Assembly (NCBI GenBank): GCA_033182465.1
Contig: CP137327.1
Location: 1,674,001 to 1,738,000, forward strand
DNA: 64,000 nucleotides
Origin: Sanghuangporus weigelae
Lineage: Eukaryota; Basidiomycota; Agaricomycetes; Hymenochaetales; Hymenochaetaceae
Reading direction: 5' to 3'
Part shown: piece after piece, positions 44,080 to 56,677 of the stretch
Layout: every line of letters starts with the position of its first letter
Numbering within the stretch: position 1 is the stretch's first letter
Notes under the pieces: model-generated
Databases searched by the model: none
Seen by the model: the letters and a program-made list of their open reading frames with translations, nothing else
What the model was told of the DNA's origin: nothing
Program-made: the position numbers and the translations under genes

Positions 44080-46404
44080 ATGCCGGAATCTCCATCACCA
44101 ACACCGTCGCCAGAGCTGCCAGACGAGGAAGAGTACTACTCATCATGGTCTTTGTTCCTCGTCTGCATTCTCCTCATCCTCTCCCTTTGGACTTCTTATT
44201 ATCTTCAAATAAAACGTATCCGCGCAGTCCATGAGACTCTCGTATCCATAGGTGCTGGAATGCTGGTCGGGTTCGTTGTCCGTATAGCACCTGGTCATCT
44301 CATGAGAGAGATGCTCGTGAGTACACGCAAGAACTTGATCACTTACCCTTCCTGATGTGTCTTCTGTCCAGACGTTCCATCATACTTTATTCTTTAATCT
44401 CCTGCTACCTCCAATAATCCTCAACTCGGGATATGAGCTAAAGCAAGTCAGTCGCCCTTCTATTCTGAATGTCTGCATAATTTTAAGTCGATTGCAAGGA
44501 TTTATTCTTCCGCAACTTTGGATCGATCATTATTTTCGCTTTTTTAGGCACCTTCATCTCCGCAATAGGTCTAGGGTAAGCCTTTCTGAGCTTTCTTTCA
44601 AAATTGAATTATAACTTGAAAATAAATAAATAAATAGAGTGCTGGTGTACATCTGGTCCTGCCTAGGACTCGAGTCCTTAAACCTGAGCCTTCTCGAGTG
44701 CCTCATATTTGGCTCTACACTCTCCGCCACCGACCCTGTAACAATTCTCGCCATATTCAACCAGTACAAGGTCGACCCGAAACTATATAATATCATCTTC
44801 GGTGAAAGCTTGCTCAACGATGCTGTCAGTATCGTTATGTACGAGTGAGTAATAGTCATCTCCGTTTTGCACGGCTTCCTTTCACTTACAAGCTCCCCAG
44901 AACCTTGTCCAAGTTCGACCAGCCGGAGTTTGCTGTCAGCTCAGTTTTCCACGGTATCGGTATATTCTTGCTGTCCTTCAGCGTGTCGATGTTCCTCGGT
45001 TGCGCTTTTGGGTTGTTCATGTCCCTGACACTCAAGCACTCCTACCTTGCCCAATTCCCGAAAATCGAATCGTGTCTGGTCGCTCTCTGCGCCTATACGT
45101 GCTACTTTTTCTCCAACGGTTTGTCCATGTCGGGGATAGTGTCGCTCCTGTTCTGTGGTATCACGCTCAAGCACTACGCGTACCATACCATGTCCCGTCG
45201 CACGCAACGCGCAACAAAATACATATTCTCCATACTTGCTCAGCTTTCCGAGAACTTCATCTTCATTTACCTCGGGCTTTCCCTCTTCACGTCCGCACCG
45301 TCCGGAACAAAAGTCTCGGACTATTTCCGACCGCTCTTCATCATCATCTCAACTGTTTCCGTCATCTTTGTACGATACGCCGCAGTGTTCCCGCTGTCTG
45401 AAGCCATCAATCTATTCCAGAGACATGTGCGCGGTCAGCGCTCGGACGAGGTTCCTTACTCTTATCAGATGATGCTTTTCTGGGCTGGGTTGCGTGGGGC
45501 TGTGGGTGTTGCACTCGCAGCAGGCTTCCAGGGTGACAACGCACAGTACCTGCGTACGACTGTTCTCATCGTTGTCGTCCTTACCGTCGTCATGTTCGGC
45601 GGAACAACTGCTCGCATGCTCGAGATCCTGAATATCAGAACTGGCGTAGAGGACGATGGGGCGGTGAGCAGTGATGAAGAAGACGCTACGCTTTTCAGCG
45701 GAGGCGGGAACAGTTTGTTAGGACGACGAAGTTCAGAAGCAGATGGTTGGGGTCGATACCGCGATGATGACTTCTACGTGCAAGACCGCCCAGGTCGGGT
45801 CACAGCGGGATACAACCATCATGTCCAGAGCGCAAGTCTGTCTGGACCTCAAAATATCTTCTCAGCATCATCTTCCGACTCATACGACTCCGACAATGAG
45901 GTACTCCCTCTTGCTTCATCAGCGGCAACCAACGGGCCTTCAGGCGGAGCTCGGGAATCCTACAGGGCAAGCCTCACTCGTCTTAACGGAGCCCTGGTCG
46001 AGGGCAAATGGTTCCAAACCCTTGACGAACGCTACCTCCTTCCGTTGTTCTCGAATGCAACAGCGAGTCGTACATTTCACGCACGTCGGCAACGTCGCAG
46101 CGCTGCACGTCAAGGCAGCACATCTGGTCTTGGAACGCCCCGCGAGGTGGGTACAGGTTCCGTTGCAGGGGGCACACCTGCCGAAAGTGACGCTGAAGGT
46201 GATGTTCTGGAAGTCGACTTGCGCGAGGGTGCTAGGCGCAGTCGGACAAACTCTACAACTGTGAATGGAATGGGCACAGCAGGGTCCGGGACAGCCTGGA
46301 ATGGAACTGCGCGAGAGAGGGTTGGCAGTCCTGCGCTTAGGAGTCCAAGGGAACCTGATCGTCAAATAAATGGTGGTGGCAATGGTGGGAAGTTTACATC
46401 GTAG
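44080..46404 (+). CDS. Endosomal-type Na+(K+)/H+ exchanger (Nhx1/NHE6-like)
   Basis: ATG at 44080; several short introns; stop at 46402-46404. TM1 region ([20 protein letters not shown]), [30 protein letters not shown] (amiloride-site helix), [36 protein letters not shown], and the ion-binding helix [18 protein letters not shown] with the ND pair. Later [15 protein letters not shown] and [15 protein letters not shown] complete the CPA1 fold. A cytosolic tail of about 200 residues is Ser/Gly/Arg-rich and acidic near its start. Proteins of this type exchange Na+ or K+ for H+ in late endosome or vacuole membranes. Frame and motifs appear intact. Confidence 0.92.
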
Positions 46405-46633
46405 GTAGATGTTTTTGCGGACCTTGTTTCATTAGAGCTTTCTGCAAGCGGTTAGTTTTCTTTGAACCTTCGTTCATTAAGTTAATCGTATATTTGAACA
46501 TCCATTCCATTCCGACTGATTCCAGATAACATAAGCTAGGAAGTTCTAAAGGAGCGAGAGTGAATTTAATGATAGTAGGTGTGAAGGAATGCACAAGGAC
46601 CACGAGCCTAAAGAGGCAAAGAGAGAAGAAAAG

Positions 46634-48720
46634 TCACACAGCAATGCCCATTCGTACTTCTGGAACGTCATCCTTGACAGAATAAGGGCTGACGAGGGGC
46701 GGGTTGCCAACCTCGAACACTCTACCGTGGTCACCTCGTACAGCGTCAGAAAAGGTACTAGCGTCGCGGCCAGTGACGACTTCCACGACGGTCGTACTTC
46801 GTGGACGATATAGCGTGCGATTCACGGCAACAGGCGATGAAGATGTTTGTCCTCCTAGACCCAACCTTCGGTAGTCATACCCATAAGCTAAAGCGGGACC
46901 CGGGCGAAGTTCAAGCTCCATCGCATCGTGTCGTACCATTTCCTCTAATGAGTGCATCGTAGCCGCATCTGTTTTACTAGCCATGTCTTCAGTGCCCCAG
47001 GCCACCTGCGATTGGGAGCGTACCCGATCGATGGCTCCGCGGAGGTTCAGCATGAGTCGACTTGCGCAGATGCTCATAACCGTACGAAGTATGGGAACGC
47101 AGGAGCCTACAAGTCCAGCGTGCTGTCTCTGAAGGAGGGCGTACAATAGCAAGTTTGCAACATTTGATGCTAGAAGTCTCGAGATGAGGCTTTCATCGTT
47201 TAGACAATGATATTAGCGGAGAAAGTATACCGAGAACGACGATATAGTAGATGACACCTGCCAACGTTGCACTGAGTCCTTGGCTTCCACTAATACTGAT
47301 CAAAACCGGTACATACCGTCCCTGAACAAGATCCTTATAACGGATCCATTACCTTCCCCATCTTTTCCTAAAATAATAATTAGGATGCAAGTCGTGGTTA
47401 GGCATAAACGGAGCCCACGAATTCTTATGAAGCGAAGTATGGTCAACGCCAAGACGACAGCATCAAAGACCATGAGAGCTGCGACGGCGGGTATAATGAC
47501 CTTATACGAAGAGGTTCCCGAGATGGTACCATAACAACCTAAAACTTCTCGAAGGCTAAAAACCATCGAATTCTCAGTATTGTCCATAGTGATTATGTCT
47601 TACGAGCATACCCAGGTTCTTGTGGTAACATGACTTCACAGCCAAGTCAGTAATTATGGATCTTTGGACGCAAGAGACTTACCATTACCGATTCGTTCGG
47701 ACATCCAAATGAACACGCCAATGACCGAATCACATGCCTAACGAACACCAGCACGTCAGCATCTTCAAGCCCACATTTCGATTGGATAACGTACTAGCAT
47801 CAGTAGAATCAGGAAGGCGAGAACTTTCCGATTACGTTCCCATAGCGCAAACGTACGAAGGACAAAGATGACTATAAGAAGAAATGTGAGCGATGTCTGC
47901 ATAAGCAGGAAATAACATACGTTGAACGGGTAGTATCAATGCCATCATTGACCTGTAAAAGAAGAGTCAGTCTGATAGTATGTACGTCCTAAGATATTGC
48001 TTGATTACATACCAGCCATCGAGACGATAAGATATTTCGCACCTTGAAGCCAGCTGTGATTAGTCATAGTCCTTCTATGGATGAGAAGGGAACAAACATC
48101 TACGGGACACCAGAGTAAATCGATTTGACGGTATTCGTAAGGTATAATCACGCTAAGAAACTTACCGTGAGACTGGAAGCAACGTTCATGTTACCTGAGA
48201 CGAGAGGAATCAGACGTTAAGCGACGGCAATAATTCATTCAGACAAACGGAAGCCAAAGGGAGTGACCCACTGATGATCATTACGATGGAAATTGCCACA
48301 ACTGGGTATCGATTCAGGAAGAAGAGGATCTTTCCATACGACCAGTTTGCCTTCCATACGTACTCAATCTTTAGAGGTAAAATCTTCCGGTCAACTCGCA
48401 CAAAAAATTGAAATTATGCAGATACAGACTTCACTGGGAAAACTAGTTGTTAATCCAGAAAGCCAAAATTGGTACGAGAAGTACTCACGTTCGGAGAGTA
48501 AGCGAAATATCATAAAGTAGGACGACAAGCGATGCGACTATATACGGGAGACCTATGAGAACTAGTTTAGACGAGAGAGAGAAGTGCCTACGGGAAATGG
48601 ACTATTTCAAAAAACAGGTTAGACACTGCAGGATTTCTATGAGCAAGAAACACGACTTACGTTCGTAATTCGCAGATCGTGGACGACGTTAAGGAGCGAC
48701 GAGACGTCTTCGGTGACCAT
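46634..48720 (-). CDS. DUF6533-type multi-pass membrane protein, copy 1
   Basis: Start MVTEDVSSLLNVVHDLRITN at 48720. The next exons give IVASLVVLLYDISLTLR and IEYVWKANWSYGKILFFLNRY, which together make the DUF6533 signature. Further hydrophobic exons follow (VVAISIVMIISG; VIIPAVAALMVFDAVVLALTILRFIR), then FRDGMYRF and the C-terminal hallmark SRLMLNLRG, and a polar tail of about 130 aa ending at TGA 46634-46636. About ten small exons; some junctions (after LTLR) were not resolved. Seven or so helices are expected. The family is common in Agaricomycetes and its function is unknown. Paralogous to 50968-52984. Confidence 0.8.
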
Positions 48721-49637
48721 GGCTATCAGAGCCGTGTTAGCTAGTTGCAAGAGAACATAGGCCAGAGTGTGAGCAGAGAGGTAAGTAAGTGATTCCTTTG
48801 GCAGACTAGATACATGTGTACGAAACAGCGGGCATCACAGCAGGTTTATATTCTCAGCAACAGAGACGCGATTTGTGAGGGCCCGAGATAAAACTTCGCC
48901 TGGGCTCTGTTAGTCGCCGTGGTTCCTACATCAAGGAAGCATCACCCCAAGGACAGACACGAAACCGATCATCAATTCGACGACGCCGCTGAGGATCCAG
49001 TCGTTTTATACTTTGAGGGATGTATAAGCTTAAAGAAGTGATAAAACCAATGCCACGGCTGGAATCGCTTGTGGGCGCAAGTATACACTCGCAAATAGGG
49101 ATATTCATCTTGGATCTGCCTTGCACGCATAGACACCGATGGGTACCTTGATTGATTCTTGATTGATCTGCCAGTGAAAGCCGATTTGGAATTCGATCGA
49201 GAAGCTTTCGATGTAAGACTACAAATGGCAATATGTCGAGAGATGTCGTGCTGCAGAAATACCAAAGGTGGAAAACATTCTTTTCGAGGATCACTCCATG
49301 AGAAGACGGATACACATACACTTGGATGAAGTAGCTCACCCCGATGTTTTGATCACGAGACGGCCTACCCGACGATGCGATGCCGGAGGGAATAAATCCG
49401 CTTCTGAACGATTGAAGATTGAATAGGGGTTACTAGAAAGTGGTTGTTCTTCACGTGGAAGCTCACGTGAATTGTGTTTGAAACTCCGCATCCGGCACTG
49501 CCCGGGCCTTGATATAAGGGCCACGGAACGCATGACTTTGTCGTGACCTCCTTTCTCTCATCCCGTGATCTCGACGCGACTCGTTCTCTGCTCGTGACTC
49601 TCGCTTTGCGCCCAACATTGGCTCACTGCCCAGATCA
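48721..49637. promoter_or_regulatory. Divergent promoter region, DUF6533 copy 1 / bHLH gene
   Basis: 917 bp between divergent starts. The bHLH-proximal end holds two CACGTG boxes. A minus-strand frame at 48926-49339 has no protein-like content. Confidence 0.55.
49452..49469. promoter_or_regulatory. Two CACGTG E-boxes upstream of the bHLH gene
   Basis: CACGTG at 49452-49457 and 49464-49469, start-to-start 12 bp (about one helical turn), 169-186 bp before the start codon. CACGTG is the site bound by Cbf1-type factors. Confidence 0.6.
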
Positions 49638-50647
49638 ATGTCCACAGCGTCCGCTCAACCTCAGTCCACCGTCACTCCAGCAGCGTCGGTGCCACCTGCG
49701 TCGGTCTCTGCCACCGTCGCTTCCGCATTGCAAGCAATAAAGGAGGCGGGTGTTGCTGCTGCAGGCTCGGCCAACAACCCGACTCTGCAACAGGACCCAC
49801 AGCTTATGTCTGCTCTTCTCAGTCTCATCCAGAACCAAGCTCAAAAGGTTTGCATCCCATCTATCATCGCTAAACTAGGATTAACTGTCTTTCAGGAGCC
49901 TGCCGACCAAGTCAAGGAGGCCGCCGCTGAGACCCTTTCCAACCTTTCTCAGGCAGGCGCTCCTCAACCGAATCCGAACATTCATCCTCAGCTGCAAGAC
50001 TCGGGTCCCAGTACCCATCCTCATGGACCTCCTACCCTAGGCCAGGGACTTCCGACCATGCCTCCGCCTGTACAGCAAGCACCACCTCCCCCGCATCCAG
50101 AGTCGAAGTCGGCGCGCCGCCGTGCAGGTCCTCCGACTGTAAACGGAACTATAATGGGTAGTGAAGAGTGGGCACGCCAAAGGAAGGATAATCATGTTCG
50201 TATTTTTTCGTTCTTGATATTGTCTCGTTTTGACCCGCTATATAGAAAGAAGTCGAACGCCGCCGACGCGGAAATATCAATGAGGGAATCAACGAGCTCG
50301 CTCGCATTGTGCCTAACGGTTCGGGCGAGAAGGCAAAGGGTGCAATTCTAAGCCGTTCGGTGCAATATATTCACCACCTCAAGGAGAACGAGGCACGCAA
50401 CATTGAGAAGTGGACGCTCGAGAAGCTCCTCATGGATCAGGCGATGGGCGATCTGCAAGCACAGCTCGAGGACATGAGACGCATGTACCAAGAGGAGTCA
50501 CATCGCCGCGAGAAGGCTGAAGCAGAGATCGCGACCTTGAAAGCTGAACTGGAGGCTGCACGAGGCTCAAAGTCGACCGAGCCTAGAACTGAGAAAGACG
50601 CAGAGGATGGTGAACGCGGCACGAAGCGACCAAGAACGGACGTGTGA
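49638..50647 (+). CDS. bHLH transcription factor, Cbf1-like
   Basis: ATG at 49638, three exons; introns about 49849-49895 and 50196-50247. The N-terminal half is Ala/Gln/Pro-rich. The basic region spans exon 2 and 3 (RKDNH|KEVERRRRGNINEGI): the His, Glu and Arg spaced four apart are those that class-B bHLH proteins use to read CACGTG. Helix 1 (INEGINELARIVP), loop, helix 2 (KGAILSRSVQYIHHL) follow, then a long leucine-zipper-like coiled coil (LEKLLMDQAMGDLQAQLEDM) and a basic KRPRTDV end. In yeasts Cbf1 acts at sulfur-assimilation promoters and centromeres. The 336-residue scale and basic region support the call. Confidence 0.88.
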
Positions 50648-50967
50648 TGCGCATGCGGAGTCCTTGACTTCTCTGTTCCATGTGATTTGTCGCCTTTTAT
50701 TTTCCCTTTGCCCATTCCATTCCTTGGGGTAATTGCTTTGCTCACCGTGTACAAATGACGCTCTTGTGCTCTATGGTTAACTGTCTCTCAAATAGTGTAT
50801 CAATTCTTGACGTCTCGCAGAATAACGAACAAAGGAAGGCTCCGCTGATAATCATACTGGCGGCTGCTTGAAGTACTATATGTTGAACTGACTATAAAAA
50901 TAGCTCGTGAATCACGATTACATTTACATTTCGATAATGTTCATAAATTAAGACCCTCTGGTATCTC

Positions 50968-52984
50968 TCAGCGATCGTTGTTGTGCCGGAGCTCGCCAAG
51001 CTCCATATTCGAGTTTGCATCGTGGTCTGCAATGCTCGTAAATCGGTTGAGAACAGACATCCTGAAGCTGCTTGGTTGGGACATCTCTCCTGGTGTATCA
51101 TCCCTATGCTCTTCCTCAACTGTGTGAACGGAGACAACAATCGGCGGCATTGGCGATCCAAACCAAGATTCATTCGCAGGCATGTTAGGCATAGACTCGT
51201 CGACAAGATCAGGGTCAAAATTTACATTTCTCTCCGTGTCTCCTTGAACCTGACGAGGTCCATTGGATGTGGTAAACGAATCTTTTGTGGCGGAGGAAGA
51301 TGCCAATGCAGTTGCTGACGCTGTTGCACGCGACAGCGCTGGCGAGCTCGCAATATCATCGTCTAGTTCTCCCAATGCCCAGTGCCGCCCAGGACGACCA
51401 TTGCGTCCAGCAACAGATCGCAAATTGAGGATCAGGCGCGCTGTACAGACAGACATCACGGTTCGTAGTAACGGAATGAGTGATATGATAAGCCCTCGAC
51501 GATGCAGAGGCAGGGATGCATATAACGCGAGGTTAGCAACGCTCGAGGCTGTATTGTCTCATGAGTCGCTGCGTATGGGCAAAATAAGGAGAACGCACCC
51601 AGCATGATTACATAGAAGATGATTCCTTTGCAATATCGGTAACAGGATGTTGCTAGAGAAACATGCACTGGGCTTACCATCTCTGAAAAGTATATTGAGC
51701 AAGAGACTTCGATCTTTCTTTGCCCTTCGAATGTTGTCAACACGAATGAGAGTTAACACAAAAACGACAGTGTCGAAAACGATTAATGCGATCCAAGACG
51801 GTATCGTATGAGACGTAGAGACCTCATTCAAGATGCCATAGCATCCTAAAATTGGCTTGCCACTGAAAGTTGTCGCATTCGGTCATTGTTCCCAAATCCA
51901 GAGAACTTAACGACATACATCGGTCGATTTTCAACTGAAGATCACGAAGTCAGTGACACTCGTCTACCAGTTAGGGAAAACAAGCGTACATGAGAGCGAT
52001 TTCGAAACCAGAGCAATCGATACCAGGATTGTGCTGTCAGTTGCCTGATCGTCATAACCTCAGTAATGCAAGGCATACGGAAGATATATCTCTAAACATT
52101 TCGTACCAAAAGCGCAGAATAAAGCAAAACGCAGATTTTTCGGTTTTGGCCCCATAGGGCTAGTGTACGTAGAATGAGTATTACTAGAAGACGTTAGTGT
52201 GAATGACGCGGAGTTCGAGTGCAGTTCTTCACCTTGCACGGGTATGATAAAAACTAGCATAGACCTACGGACTCAAAGTTGAATGCTGTATCTCAAGTCT
52301 CCCGCATCAAAGAACTCACCATGCTTCAACATAGTTTGACACAACGCAACTACCAGAGACGAACATATCGATTAACTTCTCTTTCAAGCATTTAGAAATA
52401 GATACTGACAACTGTTCTTTGTCAACGCGTATCATTGACCAAGAATCAAGGAACTCACATGGTATGGGGAGTCATAGTCAAACATGTCTATAAGCTATGT
52501 CAGCAATATGCATCAGAATATCACAGCCGACAACTCACAGACAAACAAGAATACAGATATAAAGAAAACAGGATATCGATTTAGAATGAATAAGACGTTT
52601 CCTGCGGTCCATCTCGCCTTCCATACCAATTCCAGCTGTATCTAAAGTCAAACGATATTCCCAGAAGCACCAGTCTACACGCACCTCACTGCATGAGCGG
52701 AGCAGGAATGAGTTACTTGATATCTCTAGGAAATGGCTCACGCTCACCTAGGGAACGTCAAGATCATGTCATACAAAAATACCACGAACGCCGCCACTGG
52801 TTCGTTTACCCTCAGAAGAAGAAGATCTCAATGGTTACTGAACAACATACACGTCAGATACTGACCAAATAACTTTTATTAGCTATTTTAGACACAAAAG
52901 AAAGTAAATAATACTGACATTTGTGGTCCTCGTGTCCGATACAACCTGCGGAAGCAGGTCGAGCTGCTCAGCGATGGAGGCCAT
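50968..52984 (-). CDS. DUF6533-type multi-pass membrane protein, copy 2
   Basis: Start MASIAEQLDLLPQVVSDTRT at 52984, then exons giving AAFVVFLYDMILTFPR, LELVWKARWTAGNVLFILNRY and FFISVFLFV: the DUF6533 block. Later exons include IPSWIALIVFDTVVFVLTLIR and NILFRDG, and the C-terminal SVCTARLILNLRS followed by a Ser/Asp-rich tail, stop at 50968-50970. Exon layout and order follow copy 1, on the far side of the bHLH gene, so the two probably arose by local duplication. Function unknown; several internal exons were not fixed. Confidence 0.8.
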
Positions 52985-53856
52985 GATGATGAGAGGGAAG
53001 AATCGCCGCTATTGCCCAGAGATCACTTTATGGGATATATGGCCGCCTTATACACCTAGACAGCTACCTACACCGGGTTAGGTGCTCGTTTCGGATTCAG
53101 CATTGCTAGGTACAAATGGCGAAATGCGGCATTCACCGGCTGATTGACACGCAAGAGATCAAATACTCCACCGACGAAAGGAGCAAGAGGATACAAGCAG
53201 AAAAAGAAGATAAGTAGCTAAAATGCTGTTGGTCTGAATATAAAGAAGCCAATGTGTCCTTTGATGTTCTGGAGTGATTTGCCAGAGGTACATGGTCATG
53301 GTCATAAGCACTTATCGTGGCAATGAAGAATCGGTGGAGCCAAGAACTCAGAAGCTTTCGGTTTAAATGACACGTCCGCGGTATGCCCGCAGTTGAAATC
53401 GTCAACCCTTAGCGGTTTCATCTAACAAAGAGACTAGCACCAGTATCGCAAGATCATAATAGGATCGTTATTTGTGGTCCGCTTTTATGCAGCACAGGTC
53501 ATATCGCGTACATGCTCTTGTAGACGTATACCTCAAAGAGCATCTAGGTCGAAAAGACGTCCGACAAGGCTAACTTCTGGTAGAGAATGGATACACGGAG
53601 ATAACTTGATGGGGGAAGTGAGACGGAAACGAAATGAAGATGATGTGGCAAAGGCCCAAGCTGCAGCACAAAACGGGTATTCATTTCGCACGGTCAAATC
53701 AGCATCATGTCATTTTTACTATCGATTTTATTACAGCAATTTATTCAGTTCGTTTCACTCACGACGCATCAACATAAAAGCATTGATGATCCTTTGCTTA
53801 GAATTCAGAACTCCTATATTGCCTCATTTTTATCAGTAAAGATGGGATCTACAGTC
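52985..53856. other. Intergenic, no gene recognised
   Basis: Upstream of DUF6533 copy 2 and downstream of the acyltransferase. A plus-strand frame at 53474-53839 lacks recognisable features. Confidence 0.5.
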
Positions 53857-55733
53857 TCAAAGGTGCAGTACGACTACCGTGACCAGTGCATCCACCCATT
53901 CCTGGAGAAGATCGATTTCGAGCTGTAAGCTTTGTTCGGACGTGTTTTCGGCAGACGTGCCAAAATGGCACGACAGTCGGCCATTGTGCTGATACAGCAA
54001 TTCAACAATTGGTGCAATCGTACACCGCAGTCCTGTCACAATTTCATCAACCGACAGCGTTTCCTCTGATGATGCGCCTGGGTCGGAGATAGTCCGTTAA
54101 TATGCCGAGTCGTCCTAAGTCTCCAATAGACGATATGATGAGCGCGGGTATCTGGAATGCAGCTGGATTGATTGTTTGGCTAGTAACATGTGCTTCCATA
54201 TCGCGGGCTCTGTGAGCGTCCAGAGATTGCTTTCAGTCACAACTCGCGTCAGACTGATTCCTCTTCTGAAGGTTTAGGACTCACGTCAATTGACTTCCAC
54301 ATCGAGGCCACTGCAGCAACGAGATTATCCCAAAACGCATTTTCGTCAGTGACTCTAACTATTGAGTTTTTGGTCTCGTCGAGCCTGAACATTGCTCGAA
54401 TAGCGTCCATCGGGAGGACGGGCGATGTGCCATCTTGGGCAAGAAGCGGAGAACCCTTATGAGACTCATAAGAGCTGTACTCCCCTGGAAGTTTGTGACG
54501 CTTTGACAACAAAGAAGTTGGTCTGAGCAACTCTATTAAACGGTCAGGATGTACTTACATGGTTTATAAAGGTCCAAGCGATGAGATAGTGGGTCGCATC
54601 ATTGAACGACCTGCTGAGCTCGTGAAAACGTCTAGGTCCTACATTTGCAACCGCTTTAAACTCAGCTTCAGTATGCACGAGAATAAGAAGTGCCGTGAAC
54701 AGCTGCGTGATCGTGTAGCCGTGCCCTTTCGCAATCACATGAAGTTTTCCCGTCGTCTCGTGCGAAAAGGTGACATCTCGGGAGATATTTCCTTTACCCC
54801 CGGCATTTGTGGGAGGATAAAGCCAGAGTCTCTAGCGAACGCAGTCAGCAGAGCAGTTGGCCGAGGTAGATCAAACTAAGCACCGCTGGCTTCTCCTCTG
54901 ACGTTCTGCCGCGATCACAGATGGTGCCGGAGAGAGATTAGGTGGACGGCCTGTCTCAACAAGGGGCACGACAAATGAAGCTGGAGGTTGAAGCCGAGAA
55001 ATTTCTGTGCCCCAGTCAATTGACTCGAGTGCCTTTGCCCTTCCCTCGAGCTCTGCAGTCAAATACTTGAGATAAAGATCCATCATAGAGAAGCCAGCTC
55101 GACCATCGAAGAAGCTGTGCAAAAGGGATAGACTGAAACGGATTCAAATTAGATCTTTCTTTTCTCGGACATACTGGAGTGACAAAATTCCAACCTGAAA
55201 TTTCAACCACCTGCACCCGGGGAGACATGCAACTCAGCTACGTAATAATCAGCTGACGAGAGCCACCAGTGTCCATCCTTCAGCAGACGATATGCCTCGC
55301 GCATCGGCCTCACGTCGTCGGTGAAAATGACGGTCGCATTGCTCCAAGCTTCAATGTCATCCGCGGCAGTGGGAATCGTATAGCGGAAAGCGAAGCTCTC
55401 GTTCTGGCGGAAGCATCTTGAAAGACCTGCACGCTATTGCAGGTACCTGGTGGCGCATTACTCTCCATGCCGCTCTCACCCTCGGCTCTAAAGCCTCACG
55501 ACTGTGCAAGGGAAAGTTCCTGTTCATCTTTACGGACACAGATACTATCAAGTGCGTGAATCCGTCGCACATATCGCTGTCGTGAAGGTTCGTCAGTGTG
55601 ACGAACAGAGCATCGTTTCTGATACGGAGACTCACGACATCTTTGAACCTGTGATTTCAATGCCGAAGGCCTTGCGGACATAGTCACCATTGTTTGTCTT
55701 TCTGAAAATATATTCCTCAATAGATGAAGCCAT
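53857..55733 (-). CDS. HxxxD acyltransferase / condensation-domain-like protein
   Basis: Start MASSIEEYIFRKTNNGDYVR at 55733, several short introns. Segments in order: EALEPRVRAAWRVMRHQVPA, RYTIPTAADDIEAW, MREAYRLLKDGHWWLSSADYY, then LLHSFFDGRAGFSMMDLYLK, whose H-S-F-F-D is the HxxxD(G) catalytic motif of CoA-dependent acyltransferases and condensation domains. Later come DATHYLIAWTFINH-type helices, SSIGDLG (tunnel-strand region) and LSCHFGTSAENTSEQ near the C-terminus, ending at 53857. The fold transfers an acyl group to an alcohol or amine; substrate unknown. Frame is consistent between exons where checked. Confidence 0.65.
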
Positions 55734-56677
55734 TGTCGCCTTGCTAATAAGGAGAGAGGAGAGACAATCACAGGGAAAGGATGAAATCAAGCTTTATATC
55801 CAGAAGCGGGATGTCGCATAACAGGAACTCCAAGATTCCAGGGCGCGCTCAAGAAGCTCATGAAATAAGTTTTATTGAGCATGGAATCTGATCGCATATG
55901 GTCCAAAGCATGTTCATAGGGCCAGTCGAGAGTCGGCTGTATTGAAAATCTTCGCATACGCGAGAACAATTCGACATGCTGGCTAGTCGCGAACGCCTAA
56001 CCGTGGATCTCGGAATTTATTCACCTTACCCTGCATTATGAAATTAGCGAGCTGAAATGCGATGTGCGAGGAAAACAGACCTTCTAGAGATCTTGACTAA
56101 CTGAAGACTATCGATCATTTCATCTCCAGCAGTGCTAAAGCAAGATAAAGACCGGATACGATAGCTCAAGCATAAAGAGATGAAGACAAAACTGTGACGA
56201 ACCTGATCGAATCAGAAATCTTTTCCGAAGAGGCAAGAGTCGACTTTTCTGAGTCAAGCATCTGTGCTGATACGTACAGTACATAGGCGAATCTTTCCAG
56301 TCGAAGCAGGAGAAGCAGGGGTAATGAGAATTCACATAATTTGGTTGAAAAAAAGACAGGTCTTGACGAAGAACTTAGCACACTTGTCGGCGCGCTGAAA
56401 TTTCCGCACTTAGGTGATACGTGTCCAGCGTGAAAGATAAGAGTTCCTTTCATTTTATCGTAACTAGATACTTTACAGACATGACAATTCTATAAGACAA
56501 AGGGGACACGATAAACAAGAGAGCTAATGCGTCAGACAAGTTGAGATATTGTAGTACAATCCAGTCGACAAAGCCGACAGGATCATAAAAATGGCGAGGG
56601 GCATGTACTGTATACAAGGTATAACGTACATTAGATGTGATCAAGCAAATAATAGATTGGCGGTAACGAGTCAGATT
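55734..56677. other. Intergenic, no gene recognised
   Basis: Holds the acyltransferase promoter and the 3' flank of the Iml2-like gene. Minus-strand frames at 56166-56453 and 56450-56644 have hydrophobic runs but no family or splice support. No CaaX-ended small frame was found. Confidence 0.5.

Noticed and set aside
48926-49339. 137-codon minus-strand frame in the divergent promoter upstream of the bHLH gene
   Set aside because: Overlaps another open frame, has no recognisable features and lies between two well-supported divergent starts.
56166-56453. Hydrophobic 95-codon minus-strand frame as a pheromone or membrane protein
   Set aside because: Ends in Leu-Tyr-Ala without a Cys four residues from the end, and no splice or family support.
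56498-56507. ACAAAGGGGA resembling a pheromone response element
   Set aside because: One mismatch to the known ACAAAGGGA core, located at the 3' end of the Iml2-like gene and far from the receptor promoter.
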